NCBI GenBank assembly: GCA_015488125.1
Contig: WFOJ01000031.1
Span: 1-10,358, forward strand
Direction of reading: 5' to 3'
Source of the DNA: Mariprofundaceae bacterium
GTDB taxonomy: Bacteria; Pseudomonadota; Zetaproteobacteria; Mariprofundales; Mariprofundaceae
Length of the DNA: 10,358 nucleotides
How positions within the stretch are numbered: the stretch's first letter is position 1; every line of letters begins with the position of its first letter. The notes under the pieces were generated by a model that was given only the letters and a program-made list of their open reading frames with translations, was not told the DNA's origin and ran no database searches. Made by a program: the position numbers and the translations under genes. Below, one piece after another: positions 1-8,780 of this stretch.

Positions 1-6
1 ACTGCC

Positions 7-20
7 GTCGCACAGGCGAC
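7..20. repeat. Small inverted repeat downstream of mreB
   Basis: A 5-bp perfect stem (gtcgc / gcgac) with a 4-nt loop lies just after the mreB stop codon. It could be part of a terminator or an mreB-mreC spacer structure. The window ends before any U-tract could be seen, so the role is open and chance is possible. Confidence 0.25.
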
Positions 21-26
21 TACGCT

Positions 27-1070
27 TCAGTCTTTGGAGAGCACACCACGCATGCGGTCGAGCTCTTCAAGGACGTGACCACTGCCCAGCACCACGCAGT
101 TCAGTGCATCTTCGGCGACCGTGACCGGCAGCCCTGTTTCCTCACGCAGCAACTGGTCCAGGCCACGCAGCAAACCGCCACCACCGGTCAGCATAATGCC
201 TTTATCGACAATATCCGCAGCCAGTTCAGGTGGCGTGCGTTCCAGGCATACCTTAACGCCTTCCACAATGGCGTTAACCGATTCCGTCAGTGCATCAAGA
301 ACTTCCGAATCATCCAGCGTCAGGGTTTTGGGAACGCCATTGATCAAATCGCGGCCTTTGACATCCATGGTACGGCGATCATCGGGTTGCGGGTAAGCAG
401 CGCCTAATTGCATCTTGATTTTTTCTGCCGTTGGCGCGCCTACCAACAGGCTGTATTTACGTCGCAAATGGTTGATGATGGCTTCATCCATCTTGTCGCC
501 ACCAACACGCACCGAACGCGAATACACAATGCCACCATAGCTGATCACGGCAATTTCAGAGGTGCCGCCGCCAATATCGACAACCATGGATCCGGAAGCT
601 TCCGTCACAGGCAATCCGGCACCAATCGCCGCTGCCATCGGTTCTTCAATCAAATAAACTTCACGGGCGCCAGCGGCCAGACCGGAATCACGAATAGCGC
701 GCCGCTCAACCGGGGTAGAACCATAGGGCACACAAATCACAATGCGTGGTGTCGCTCCCCAGGAACGGCGATGCACCTTGCGGATAAATTGGCGCAACAT
801 TTCTTCAGTGACAAGAAAATCTGCAATCACGCCATCTTTCAGTGGACGAATGGCAGAAATGGAGTCAGGTGTGCGTCCGAGCATGCGCTTGGCATCTTCA
901 CCAACAGCCAGCACCTTGCGATTATTGCGGCCATCGCCTTCATAAACGGCAACCACGGAAGGTTCGTTAAGAACGATACCCTCACCGCGCACATAAATCA
1001 GTGTATTGGCTGTGCCAAGGTCGATGGATATGTCACGGGAGAACATCCCAAACAGTTTTTTACCAAGCAT
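27..1070 (-). CDS. mreB: Rod shape-determining protein MreB (bacterial actin)
   Basis: This actin-fold ATPase polymerises under the inner membrane and guides the elongasome (MreC, MreD, RodA, PBP2) to keep a rod shape. The 347-residue product has the family's usual length. It shows the phosphate-1 motif DLGTANT near residues 18-24, the phosphate-2 motif DIGGGT near 165-170 and the adenosine motif MLTGGG near 293-298. The N-terminus (MLGKKLFGMFSRDISIDLG) aligns from memory with proteobacterial MreB (short lead, then MFS-D-SIDLGT), supporting the ATG at 1070; only a weak purine-rich ribosome site (gaagaag) precedes it. The gene begins 24 nt after the rpoD stop on the same strand, with no terminator between them, so co-transcription with rpoD is likely. 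mreB is more usually followed by mreC and mreD; the window ends 26 nt downstream, so whether they are present cannot be seen. Confidence 0.97.
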   Translation of the reverse strand: MLGKKLFGMFSRDISIDLGTANTLIYVRGEGIVLNEPSVVAVYEGDGRNNRKVLAVGEDAKRMLGRTPDSISAIRPLKDGVIADFLVTEEMLRQFIRKVHRRSWGATPRIVICVPYGSTPVERRAIRDSGLAAGAREVYLIEEPMAAAIGAGLPVTEASGSMVVDIGGGTSEIAVISYGGIVYSRSVRVGGDKMDEAIINHLRRKYSLLVGAPTAEKIKMQLGAAYPQPDDRRTMDVKGRDLINGVPKTLTLDDSEVLDALTESVNAIVEGVKVCLERTPPELAADIVDKGIMLTGGGGLLRGLDQLLREETGLPVTVAEDALNCVVLGSGHVLEELDRMRGVLSKD

Positions 1071-1094
1071 AATAATTACTTCTTCATCCGTTAT

Positions 1095-3054
<1,960 letters not shown>

Positions 3055-3065
<11 letters not shown>

Positions 3066-4806
3066 GCTTACCTCTGCGCTCAGATTCTAGTTGTTCAGTC
3101 AGATTTCGCTGCTGCTGCCGAATGTGTGCCAGACGCTGGCGAATACGCACTTTTTCGGCCATATCACCAGTTGCACTGGCAGCATATTCCAGCCAGGCAC
3201 GCAACATATCGAGTGTGATGCTGGAAAATTCAAGGTCCGATACCGGATGCTCGTTGATCCAGCGCGGAATATGTGGGTCGTCAGGGAAGATGCGCTGTAA
3301 ATAGGCGGCGCATGCCTCGCCTGCTGTTTGTTCAAACTGACTCAGCGATAAGGCGCGGTTGTATAACAGGCGAAGCTCATCATCGTCAAGTATAAAATTG
3401 CATGCGTCATCAGGCAGCTTGTGAAAACGCTCCGGTTTTTGAAACAAGGCGGCGAGAAACCGGTCCTGCAAGCGGTTACTTGGCATGCGACGGCGCGTTA
3501 TTTGTTCATCTCTGATAAGCGTGTGCCGCCGACGATCAGTAGCCAGTTGCCGACTGCCAGTGCGCAAGGCAGCTGCATCCTGCCATGCCTCGCGAAGAAA
3601 GGGATCCTGAATGCTGCCTAGCATGCGGGCTGCCTGTGCCGCCATGCGTGCCCTGCCTTCCACACCCTCACCGGTCAGCTGGCGCAAGCCGAGCAACCAG
3701 CTATCAACGGCTGAAAGCGCTTTATCCATGTGCTGGCGCATGCCATCCTCCCCTTGTTGCTGCAACAGTGAATCCGGATCCTCACCCTGCGGTAAATACA
3801 GAAAGCGTGGTTGCCATTCCGGTTTAAGCAGTGGCAACATGCGTTCCAGAGCACGCCATGCTGCCTTGTAGCCGGCTTCATCACCATCGAAGCAGAACAC
3901 TGGTGCCTCACACAGGCGAAAAATCATGCGTAACTGCTGTTCGCTGATCGCCGTCCCCAGCGGTGCAACCGCAATTGGCATGTGGTGTGCAGCCAGTGCC
4001 AGTACGTCCATGTAGCCTTCGACCACCAGCAACTGTTTGTTGCGGCGGATATGTTCACGGTGTTCGAACAGCCCATACAGCAATGAGGACTTGTGAAAAA
4101 CATTCGTTTCCGGCGAGTTCAGGTATTTGGGTTCACCTTTACCTAATACACGACCACCAAAGCCAACCAGTTCACCTCTGTCATTTCTGATAGGAAACAT
4201 GACACGCTGGCGAAAGCGGTCGCCAAAACCGCGTTCATTGCGAAACAGCATGCCGGCAGCTTCCAACTCTGGCCAGACCTCCTCCGGGAAACGCTGTTGC
4301 AAAAAGCCATAACCGGCGGGGGCAAAACCAAGCTGATAGTGACGAATTACCTCATCAGGCAAGCCTCGTTGTTGTAAATACGCCCGCGCTTCAGCGCCGG
4401 CCGGACCTGATAACTGCTGTTGAAAACATTGTGCGACCTGCTGTAACAGGCTGTCTACCTGCTGGCGCTGTTGTTTTTTTTTTCGTTGTCGCTGTTGCTG
4501 GCGCTGATCCTGTACAGGCAAGGGAAGGCCCGCGCGATCAGCCAGCCAGGCGACGGCTTCCGTGAAGCTGTAGCCGTGATAATCCATGGCAAATTGAAAG
4601 GCATTGCCGCCCTTGCCGCAACCAAAACAATAATACATCTGTTTCTCTGGCGATACAGAAAAAGAAGGTGTTTTCTCGTTATGGAAGGGGCACAGGCCAA
4701 ACATATTGTTGCCAGAGCGCTTTAGCTCCACATATGCGGCGATCAGATCAACCAGGTCAATCCGTGATTGCAGTTGTTCCAGAAAGGCATCGGGGTAATA
4801 GGCCAT
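3055..4806 (-). CDS. dnaG: DNA primase DnaG
   Basis: Primase synthesises the RNA primers for the leading and lagging strands and is recruited by the DnaB helicase. The 583-residue product has an N-terminal CHC2 zinc finger with Cys39, His42, Cys60 and Cys63. It then has a Q/R/K-rich linker (about 99-125), the catalytic core with its Toprim domain (VVEGYMDV with Glu263, then the acidic pair D307-G-D309), and a C-terminal helicase-binding region (from about 445, DRFLAALF). Length and order are normal. The ATG at 4806 follows the yqeY stop after 14-15 nt, with only a weak GC-rich ribosome site. The 3' end overlaps rpoD by 11 nt. The linker is encoded partly by a run of ten A residues. Position between rpsU/yqeY and rpoD fits the macromolecular-synthesis operon. 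Confidence 0.98.
4474..4483 (-). repeat. A10 homopolymer tract inside dnaG
   Basis: Ten consecutive A residues on the coding strand (T on the plus strand) span the codons CGA AAA AAA AAA, encoding Arg-Lys-Lys-Lys in the linker between the zinc finger and the catalytic core. Such runs are prone to polymerase slippage in replication or transcription. Whether slippage occurs here is not known. Confidence 0.9.
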
Positions 4807-4821
4807 GCCCGTCGCCCGTGA

Positions 4822-5259
4822 TCAGCTCTGCAACGCAGCCTTGACCCGGGCTGAAACAAGGGCCATATCCGCCTTGCCCTGAAGTGATTTCAGGGCCCCC
4901 ATGACCTTGCCCATGTCTTTCATGCCGCTGGCAGAAGTGGCTGTAATCGCTGTTTTCACCGCTTCAACAATCGCTGCTTCATCCAGTTGCGCTGGCATAT
5001 AGGCCATCAGCACCTCGATTTCGGCTGTTTCTTTGGCAGCAAGGTCCTCACGACCAGCCTGCTGGTACTGATTGGCAGCATCGCGACGCTGTTTGATCAG
5101 GCGGTCAACTGTTTGCACTATATCGTCCTCTGTCAGGATGTGACCAAGGGCGATTTCCTGATCTTTAAGTGCAGCACGCAACATACGAATAGCATTCAGA
5201 CGCACTTTATCGCCCGCCTTCATGGCTGTTTTCATGTCTGAGATGATGTTTTCCAGCAT
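4822..5259 (-). CDS. yqeY: GatB/YqeY domain-containing protein
   Basis: This is a small protein of the YqeY family, related to the C-terminal tail domain of GatB (the tRNA-dependent amidotransferase subunit B). Its molecular role is not firmly established; binding of tRNA or RNA is usually assumed from the GatB relationship. The 145-residue product has the family's usual length and typical segments: NAIRMLRAALKDQEI near the N-terminus, QRRDAANQYQQAGREDLAAKE in the middle, and YMPAQLDE followed by GMKDMGKVMGALK towards the C-terminus. The start ATG at 5259 is preceded by an AGGAA ribosome site about 7 nt away. It sits between rpsU and dnaG, 90 nt after the rpsU stop, with a strong inverted repeat in that gap. 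Confidence 0.95.
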   Translation of the reverse strand: MLENIISDMKTAMKAGDKVRLNAIRMLRAALKDQEIALGHILTEDDIVQTVDRLIKQRRDAANQYQQAGREDLAAKETAEIEVLMAYMPAQLDEAAIVEAVKTAITATSASGMKDMGKVMGALKSLQGKADMALVSARVKAALQS

Positions 5260-5290
5260 AAGTCTTCCTGTTCAGTGGTGGGCCACAGAA

Positions 5291-5325
5291 CGCAGCATGC
5301 CGGAGTAGAACCCCGGCATGCTGCG
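5291..5325 (-). promoter_or_regulatory. Strong hairpin between rpsU and yqeY
   Basis: A perfect 13-bp inverted repeat (cgcagcatgccgg / ccggcatgctgcg) with a 9-nt loop lies 24 nt after the rpsU stop. Read on the minus strand it is followed by ttctgtgg, so there is no real U-tract. A canonical strong terminator is therefore less likely than an attenuator, RNA-processing site or 3' stability element. In E. coli a partial terminator lies between rpsU and dnaG and lets S21 be made in excess over primase; this hairpin occupies the equivalent place. That parallel is inference. Confidence 0.75.
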
Positions 5326-5349
5326 CTGATCACGCAGGTGGAATAGCGG

Positions 5350-5565
5350 TCAATAATCGCGATTTTCGCGCATGCGAACGCGGCGAAGGCGTTTCATCAG
5401 GCGCTTGCGAGCGGCTGCTTCCTTGCGTTTTCTGGCAACAGACGGCTTTTCATAAGCCTCGCGACGGCGGCATTCGGTAATGACACCGGCACGCTCAACC
5501 TGCTTGCGAAAACGACGGATAGCCATTTCGATGGGCTCGTCGACACCTACCTTGACTCCTGGCAT
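5350..5565 (-). CDS. rpsU: 30S ribosomal protein S21
   Basis: S21 (bS21) is a small basic protein of the 30S subunit near the anti-Shine-Dalgarno end of 16S rRNA, and it helps initiation on mRNA. The 71-residue product matches the family in size. It has the typical N-terminus (MPGVKVGVDEPIEMAIRRFR), the central ERAGVITECRRREAYEKPS and an Arg/Lys-rich tail ending RENRDY. The ATG at 5565 was chosen because the upstream in-frame extension (to 5667) runs back over the promoter and gives a non-family N-terminus. The chosen start also has an excellent ribosome site (GGGGGTGAT) 6 nt before it. It is the first gene of the rpsU-yqeY-dnaG-rpoD-mreB unit. Confidence 0.97.
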   Translation of the reverse strand: MPGVKVGVDEPIEMAIRRFRKQVERAGVITECRRREAYEKPSVARKRKEAAARKRLMKRLRRVRMRENRDY

Positions 5566-5571
5566 TAAAAC

Positions 5572-5580
5572 ATCACCCCC
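5572..5580 (-). promoter_or_regulatory. Ribosome binding site of rpsU
   Basis: GGGGGTGAT on the minus strand closely matches the complement of the 16S rRNA 3' end and lies 6 nt before the rpsU ATG. It is by far the strongest site in the window and fixes the S21 start. It lies directly against the hairpin at 5581-5597. Confidence 0.85.
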
Positions 5581-5597
5581 TTTGCCCCGCCGGCAAA
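5581..5597 (-). promoter_or_regulatory. Leader hairpin next to the rpsU ribosome site
   Basis: A perfect 6-bp stem (tttgcc / ggcaaa) with a 5-nt GC-rich loop ends immediately upstream of the rpsU ribosome site. The T-run lies on its 5' side in the transcript, so it is not a terminator. A role in translational control of S21 is possible but only inferred. Confidence 0.5.
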
Positions 5598-5606
5598 AAA
5601 TGCTGA

Positions 5607-5640
5607 TTGCATGCGCGTACCAGTTCAGGTACGCTTGCAA
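5607..5640 (-). promoter_or_regulatory. Stem-loop in the rpsU 5' untranslated leader
   Basis: A perfect 7-bp stem (gcgtacc / ggtacgc, 5615-5634) with a 6-nt loop is extended by a second pairing of ttgca with tgcaa across a small asymmetric internal loop. It falls just after the predicted transcription start, so it would form the 5' end of the rpsU mRNA. It may stabilise the message or bind a regulator; no known leader family is assigned. Confidence 0.6.
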
Positions 5641-5652
5641 AAAAGGCTGCGG

Positions 5653-5680
5653 ATTATATCGTTGCAAAACGAAAAAGCAA
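5653..5680 (-). promoter_or_regulatory. Sigma-70 promoter of the rpsU operon
   Basis: A perfect TATAAT -10 box lies at 5653-5658 on the minus strand. A partial -35 box (TTGCTT, 3 of 6 matches) lies at 5675-5680 with 16-bp spacing. Transcription would start near 5645 and leave a leader of about 80 nt. The -35 box begins 5 bp beyond the stop codon of the upstream membrane-protein gene, and no terminator separates them, so read-through is possible. Confidence 0.7.
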
Positions 5681-5685
5681 TATTT

Positions 5686-6306
5686 CTACGACAGATGGCC
5701 TGGTAAACCTGACGCCTGCCAGACGCCCAGCCACCACAGGTGGTAAGCATCCAGGGTAGCGCGTCCTGATAGCAGCGTGGCTGAAAACACCGTACCTGAC
5801 CACAGCCATAGGGTGATCACAGCAAAAAAAACAGTCACCGGTCCCATGTTTCGATGCCAGGCCCAAAGCGTTAGTAGCAGCATGGGCCAGATCATTATGG
5901 CAGCTGTTATGGCATCGTGCCAGCGGCCCAGCCAAGCGTGACCAGCGCCGGGGATAACCGTTGCCAGCACGGTGGGCCACCAGCTTCTGATCACTGATGG
6001 CGGCGGATGCTGTTGCTGGTATTGCACGGCCAGCAACAGATAGGGGTTCACGCCGGGCCTGGTAATGACTTGCTGACTTGCCAGTGAGGCAATCAGCACG
6101 CTAGCTGCCTGAAGCCGCGATTGCCAGAGCGAGGCGGCAGGCAAGCTGTTCGCACCACCCTTAAGCAGTGAAATGGCTTGTTGGTATTTTCCATGACCAG
6201 CCAGTATCAATGCCTGTTCATATACATCTTTTGGTGTGGCCTGGGCGGTGCTGCTGATCATCAGTAGCAGCAGGACAGCCCACCACCGCCGGGACAGAAT
6301 CAGCAT
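5686..6306 (-). CDS. Small exported/inner-membrane protein of unknown function
   Basis: I do not recognise this 206-residue protein. It begins with a likely signal peptide (RR at 6-7, hydrophobic core 10-17, possible cleavage after AQA at 21-23). A short helical stretch resembling a single tetratricopeptide-like repeat (about 27-50, YEQALILAGHGKYQQAISLL) follows. The C-terminal half has hydrophobic segments near 109-119, 131-150 and 156-179. The motif PGAGHAWLGRWHDA (119-132) is of the PGxG...GR type seen in TM2-like and similar small membrane proteins; that likeness is from memory. The ATG at 6306 was chosen over 6408 because it starts right at the signal peptide and overlaps the LysR stop by 7 nt (ATGCTGA), a typical coupling arrangement. 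No ribosome site is visible, which fits re-initiation after the LysR gene. Confidence 0.8.
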   Translation of the reverse strand: MLILSRRWWAVLLLLMISSTAQATPKDVYEQALILAGHGKYQQAISLLKGGANSLPAASLWQSRLQAASVLIASLASQQVITRPGVNPYLLLAVQYQQQHPPPSVIRSWWPTVLATVIPGAGHAWLGRWHDAITAAIMIWPMLLLTLWAWHRNMGPVTVFFAVITLWLWSGTVFSATLLSGRATLDAYHLWWLGVWQASGLPGHLS

Positions 6307-7214
6307 GACGGTAAATGAATCAGCGAGGGAGCGTGTTGCAATACAAAGTCGCGAAACGCCTGTTGCACGGGCGTAAAGCGCTTGCCTTCCTTGTGAACGA
6401 TAAACCAATGACGGGTAATGGGAAACTCTGCTACGTCCAGCACCACGAGTCGTTGCAGTTTTAATTCCATATCCAGGGTATGTAACGACACAATGCCAAG
6501 GCCAAGTTCAGACATAACCGCTTGTTTGATTGCTTCTACCCGGTTCATGGCGGCTGCTGCTTGCAACTTCAGGCCGCGCGCTTCAAAAAAACGCTCGGCC
6601 GCCCGGCGCGTGCCGGAACCGGCTTCACGAACAATAAAACGAATATCAGCGAGGTCTTGAAGTTTGATGTTTTTTCTGCTGGCCAACGGATGCTCGGGAT
6701 GGGCAATAATCACCAGTGGGTTCTTCATAAACGAGTGACCGATCAAATGATGGTCATCTGGTGGAGTTCCCATAATGGCCATGTCGGTGACATGATCGTC
6801 CAGTGCATGTAGCAAGCCTTCTCGGTTGGTGGCTGAAAGCTGAATATCCACTTTCGGGTATTGGCGGTGGAAGGCGGCAATCAACTGAGGCGCAAAATAA
6901 TTGGCGGTGGCCGCCATGGTGATATGCAGCCGCCCGCCTTCGAGTCCGCGCATGGCTTCCAGGCGCTCTGCGGTCTGGGTAAGTTGCTCCTGAATGTGCT
7001 GGGCGCATTTTAGCACTTCCGCTCCTGCCTCGGTTAATAACACCTGTCGTCCCTGACGTTCGAACAAGGGCAGTTGCAACTGATCTTCCAGTTGTTTGAT
7101 TTGCATGGAAACAGCAGGTTGGGTTAAATGCGCGCAGCGGGCTGCCTTGGAAAAGCTGCGCTCCCGGGCCAGTATTTCCACTATGCGTAATTGCTTCAGG
7201 GTGATGCGCTGCAT
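6300..7214 (-). CDS. cbbR: LysR-type transcriptional regulator, CbbR-like
   Basis: LysR-type regulators bind DNA through an N-terminal winged helix-turn-helix and sense a metabolite through a periplasmic-binding-like domain. CbbR members activate Calvin-cycle (RuBisCO, cbb) operons. The 304-residue product has the usual length. The helix-turn-helix spans about 5-60 (SFSKAARCAHLTQPAVSMQIKQLE in two parts). CbbR-type signatures, recalled from that subfamily, include ATANYFAP (about 102-109), DMAIMGTPP (about 145), NPLVIIAHPEHPLA, REAGSGTRRAAERFF (about 196-210), AIKQAVMSELGLGIVSLHT and LVVLDVAEFPITRHW. These are markedly closer to CbbR than to generic LysR proteins. No cbb gene is in the window. 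The start lies 11 nt after the ymdB stop with no clear ribosome site, implying coupling. Membership in LysR is certain; the CbbR assignment is likely. Confidence 0.9.
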   Translation of the reverse strand: MQRITLKQLRIVEILARERSFSKAARCAHLTQPAVSMQIKQLEDQLQLPLFERQGRQVLLTEAGAEVLKCAQHIQEQLTQTAERLEAMRGLEGGRLHITMAATANYFAPQLIAAFHRQYPKVDIQLSATNREGLLHALDDHVTDMAIMGTPPDDHHLIGHSFMKNPLVIIAHPEHPLASRKNIKLQDLADIRFIVREAGSGTRRAAERFFEARGLKLQAAAAMNRVEAIKQAVMSELGLGIVSLHTLDMELKLQRLVVLDVAEFPITRHWFIVHKEGKRFTPVQQAFRDFVLQHAPSLIHLPSC

Positions 7215-7225
7215 GGGGTGGATGA

Positions 7226-8020
7226 TCAGCCGGGCGCACGGTAAATACGTTCGATTTCGATGGCCTGGCCGCTGGCCACATCGACTTTGACCCGCGTGGC
7301 ATAGACGCTGGCGCCACGTTCCACCACTTCAAAGCGTTGTGGCAGACCCTGCACCATGCGTACCAGGCAACCATCAACCTTGTTGCCAATTACTGATTGA
7401 TATGAGCCGGTCATGCCAAGGTCGGTCTGGTACGCCGTGCCTTTGGGGCGAATGGTTTCGTCACAGGTGGGAACGTGGGTATGGGTGCCATACACAAAGC
7501 TGCTGCGGCCATCAAGGTACCAGCCCATGCCCATTTTTTCGCTGGTAGCTTCGGCATGCATATCCACCACGATAATGCGTACATCTTCAGGGATTTCGTT
7601 GATGACGCGGTCAACGGCTTCAAAGGGCGAATCCCACGGTCCCATGAAAATTTGCCCGATGACGTTAACAACAGCCACCGGAATACCGCCGGCTGTTTCC
7701 TGAATCGTCCAGCCTCGCCCCGGTGCGTGACGGGTGAAATTGGCTGGGCGCACAAAGCGATCATCGCTCTCAATGATTTTCATGAAATCGCGCTGATCCC
7801 AGCAATGATTGCCATTGGTCAGTACATTAACACCCAGGCGAAACATTTCAGCAGCCGTATTTGGCGTAATGCCACGCCCTGATGCCAGGTTTTCGCCATT
7901 GGCAATGACAAAATCAATCATGTGGCGATCAATAATATCCGGAAGATGTTGTTGCAGTGCTCGTCGGCCTGCTTTACCGATCACATCGCCGATGGCGAGG
8001 ATATTGATATGTTCTGACAC
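7226..8020 (-). CDS. ymdB: YmdB-family metallophosphoesterase (TIGR00282 type)
   Basis: This family contains dinuclear-metal phosphodiesterases. The Bacillus subtilis YmdB member hydrolyses 2',3'-cyclic nucleotides and affects biofilm and motility decisions; the role in proteobacteria is less clear. (E. coli ymdB is an unrelated macrodomain protein.) The 264-residue product matches the family length and shows the full metal-binding set: GDVIGK with Asp12, NGEN with Glu43, GNHCWD with Asn70 and His71, DMHAE with His154, and YGTHTHVPT with His179 and His181. The start appears to be GTG at 8020, with an AAGGAA ribosome site about 8-9 nt upstream. This start lies inside fau, giving a 40-nt overlap. 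It is followed closely by the LysR gene. The start codon is less sure than the gene. Confidence 0.94.
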   Translation of the reverse strand: MSEHINILAIGDVIGKAGRRALQQHLPDIIDRHMIDFVIANGENLASGRGITPNTAAEMFRLGVNVLTNGNHCWDQRDFMKIIESDDRFVRPANFTRHAPGRGWTIQETAGGIPVAVVNVIGQIFMGPWDSPFEAVDRVINEIPEDVRIIVVDMHAEATSEKMGMGWYLDGRSSFVYGTHTHVPTCDETIRPKGTAYQTDLGMTGSYQSVIGNKVDGCLVRMVQGLPQRFEVVERGASVYATRVKVDVASGQAIEIERIYRAPG

Positions 8021-8571
8021 GCAATGGTTTCCTTTTCTGTAATAATCATGTCCAGCGGATGATCGTGTAACTCAACCGGCAGCTGCTCCACTTCCTGGCA
8101 GGCAAAAGCCAGACCAATGCTAAAGACAAGGTGATGGTGGTATTCGGCCAGCCAGCGGTCAAAATAACCTGCCCCCATACCCAGCCGGTTGCCCTGCCGG
8201 TCAAAGCCAAGGAGTGGGCATACCACGGCGCAGCGTCGGCCTGCCTGGGGTCGCCATACCTTGCCGTCAACCGGTTCAGGTGTCCGGTGGGATGAAATAG
8301 TCCAGCGGGCATGAGCGCTGCTGCGCCAGATCATGCGTGAATCAGCCATACATACCGGCGCGTACACAGGAATATCTGCGGGCTGCCGGTGCAATGCAGC
8401 CGTTTCCACTTCGGCACCGATGGAATGATAGGCAAGCACTTCGCGGATGTGATGATGGTGAAGCAATGCCCTGAGGCTGGATATGATCTGTCGGGAATAA
8501 AAATGGCGTTGCGATTCGGAAAGCTGTTCTCTGGCACGGAGAAGGCGCAGGCGAAGATCGTGTTTGTTCAA
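7981..8571 (-). CDS. fau: 5-formyltetrahydrofolate cyclo-ligase
   Basis: This enzyme (ygfA/fau, MTHFS) converts 5-formyl-THF to 5,10-methenyl-THF using ATP and returns a storage folate to one-carbon metabolism. The 196-residue product is of family size. Near the C-terminus it has the signature PLLGFDRQGNRLGMGAGYFDR and later GLAFACQEVEQLP followed by HDHPLDMIITE. It lacks any upstream in-frame ATG or GTG, so the likely start is TTG at 8571, preceded only by a weak AGG about 9 nt away. The enzyme call is strong and the start is moderate. It sits directly after the 6S RNA, the same zapA-ssrS-fau order known in many proteobacteria, and overlaps ymdB by 40 nt. Confidence 0.94.
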   Translation of the reverse strand: MNKHDLRLRLLRAREQLSESQRHFYSRQIISSLRALLHHHHIREVLAYHSIGAEVETAALHRQPADIPVYAPVCMADSRMIWRSSAHARWTISSHRTPEPVDGKVWRPQAGRRCAVVCPLLGFDRQGNRLGMGAGYFDRWLAEYHHHLVFSIGLAFACQEVEQLPVELHDHPLDMIITEKETIACQNISISSPSAM

Positions 8572-8602
8572 GGGGTAAAACCTGTTGGCGACGATGGAGA
8601 AG

Positions 8603-8780
8603 AAAAACTCCCGCCCTGACGATAGACGATGTGTAACCGAACCCTCTATTACGAGGTGGGCACTTCACCCGAACATCAGGCGACCGCGCGAAGCGGTATG
8701 CACACAGCCCGGATAGGCAGTTCCCTGTCGGCACGTATCGGCTCGGGAAACAGAAAAGTCACTCGCGCAGGGCAGGAGCT
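8603..8780 (-). ncRNA. ssrS: 6S RNA
   Basis: 6S RNA mimics an open promoter and sequesters sigma-70 RNA polymerase in stationary phase. The region between zapA and fau shows the expected architecture. The closing stem pairs ctcctgccctg (8768-8778) with cagggcgggag (8608-8618), 11 bp with one G-U. A second helix pairs ccgagcc (8740-8746) with ggttcgg (8637-8643). A large central bubble, a small 3' bubble hairpin (cctc/gagg) and a terminal GC hairpin (accgc/gcggt) lie between. The blocks CCCGAGCCGATA and GGGTTCGGTTACA resemble the corresponding conserved parts of E. coli 6S RNA. A T-rich run follows the 3' arm. The exact ends are estimates. The first ~20 nt overlap the zapA 3' end. Confidence 0.88.

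Noticed and set aside
5350..5667. A 105-residue version of S21 starting at 5667
   Set aside because: The extra 34 residues would be encoded across the TATAAT promoter and leader hairpins, and the internal start has a near-perfect ribosome site and canonical S21 N-terminus.
5686..6408. A 240-residue version of the membrane protein starting at 6408
   Set aside because: The extension lies inside the LysR gene and would bury the signal peptide; the start at 6306 fits better.
8603..8610. 6S closing stem plus T-run as a classical intrinsic terminator
   Set aside because: The two stem arms are 150 nt apart, so it is the closing helix of 6S RNA and not a simple terminator hairpin, though it may influence read-through to fau.
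8342..8734. Minus-strand open frame running through the 6S region into fau
   Set aside because: It is out of frame with fau and crosses a structured RNA with no protein-like features.
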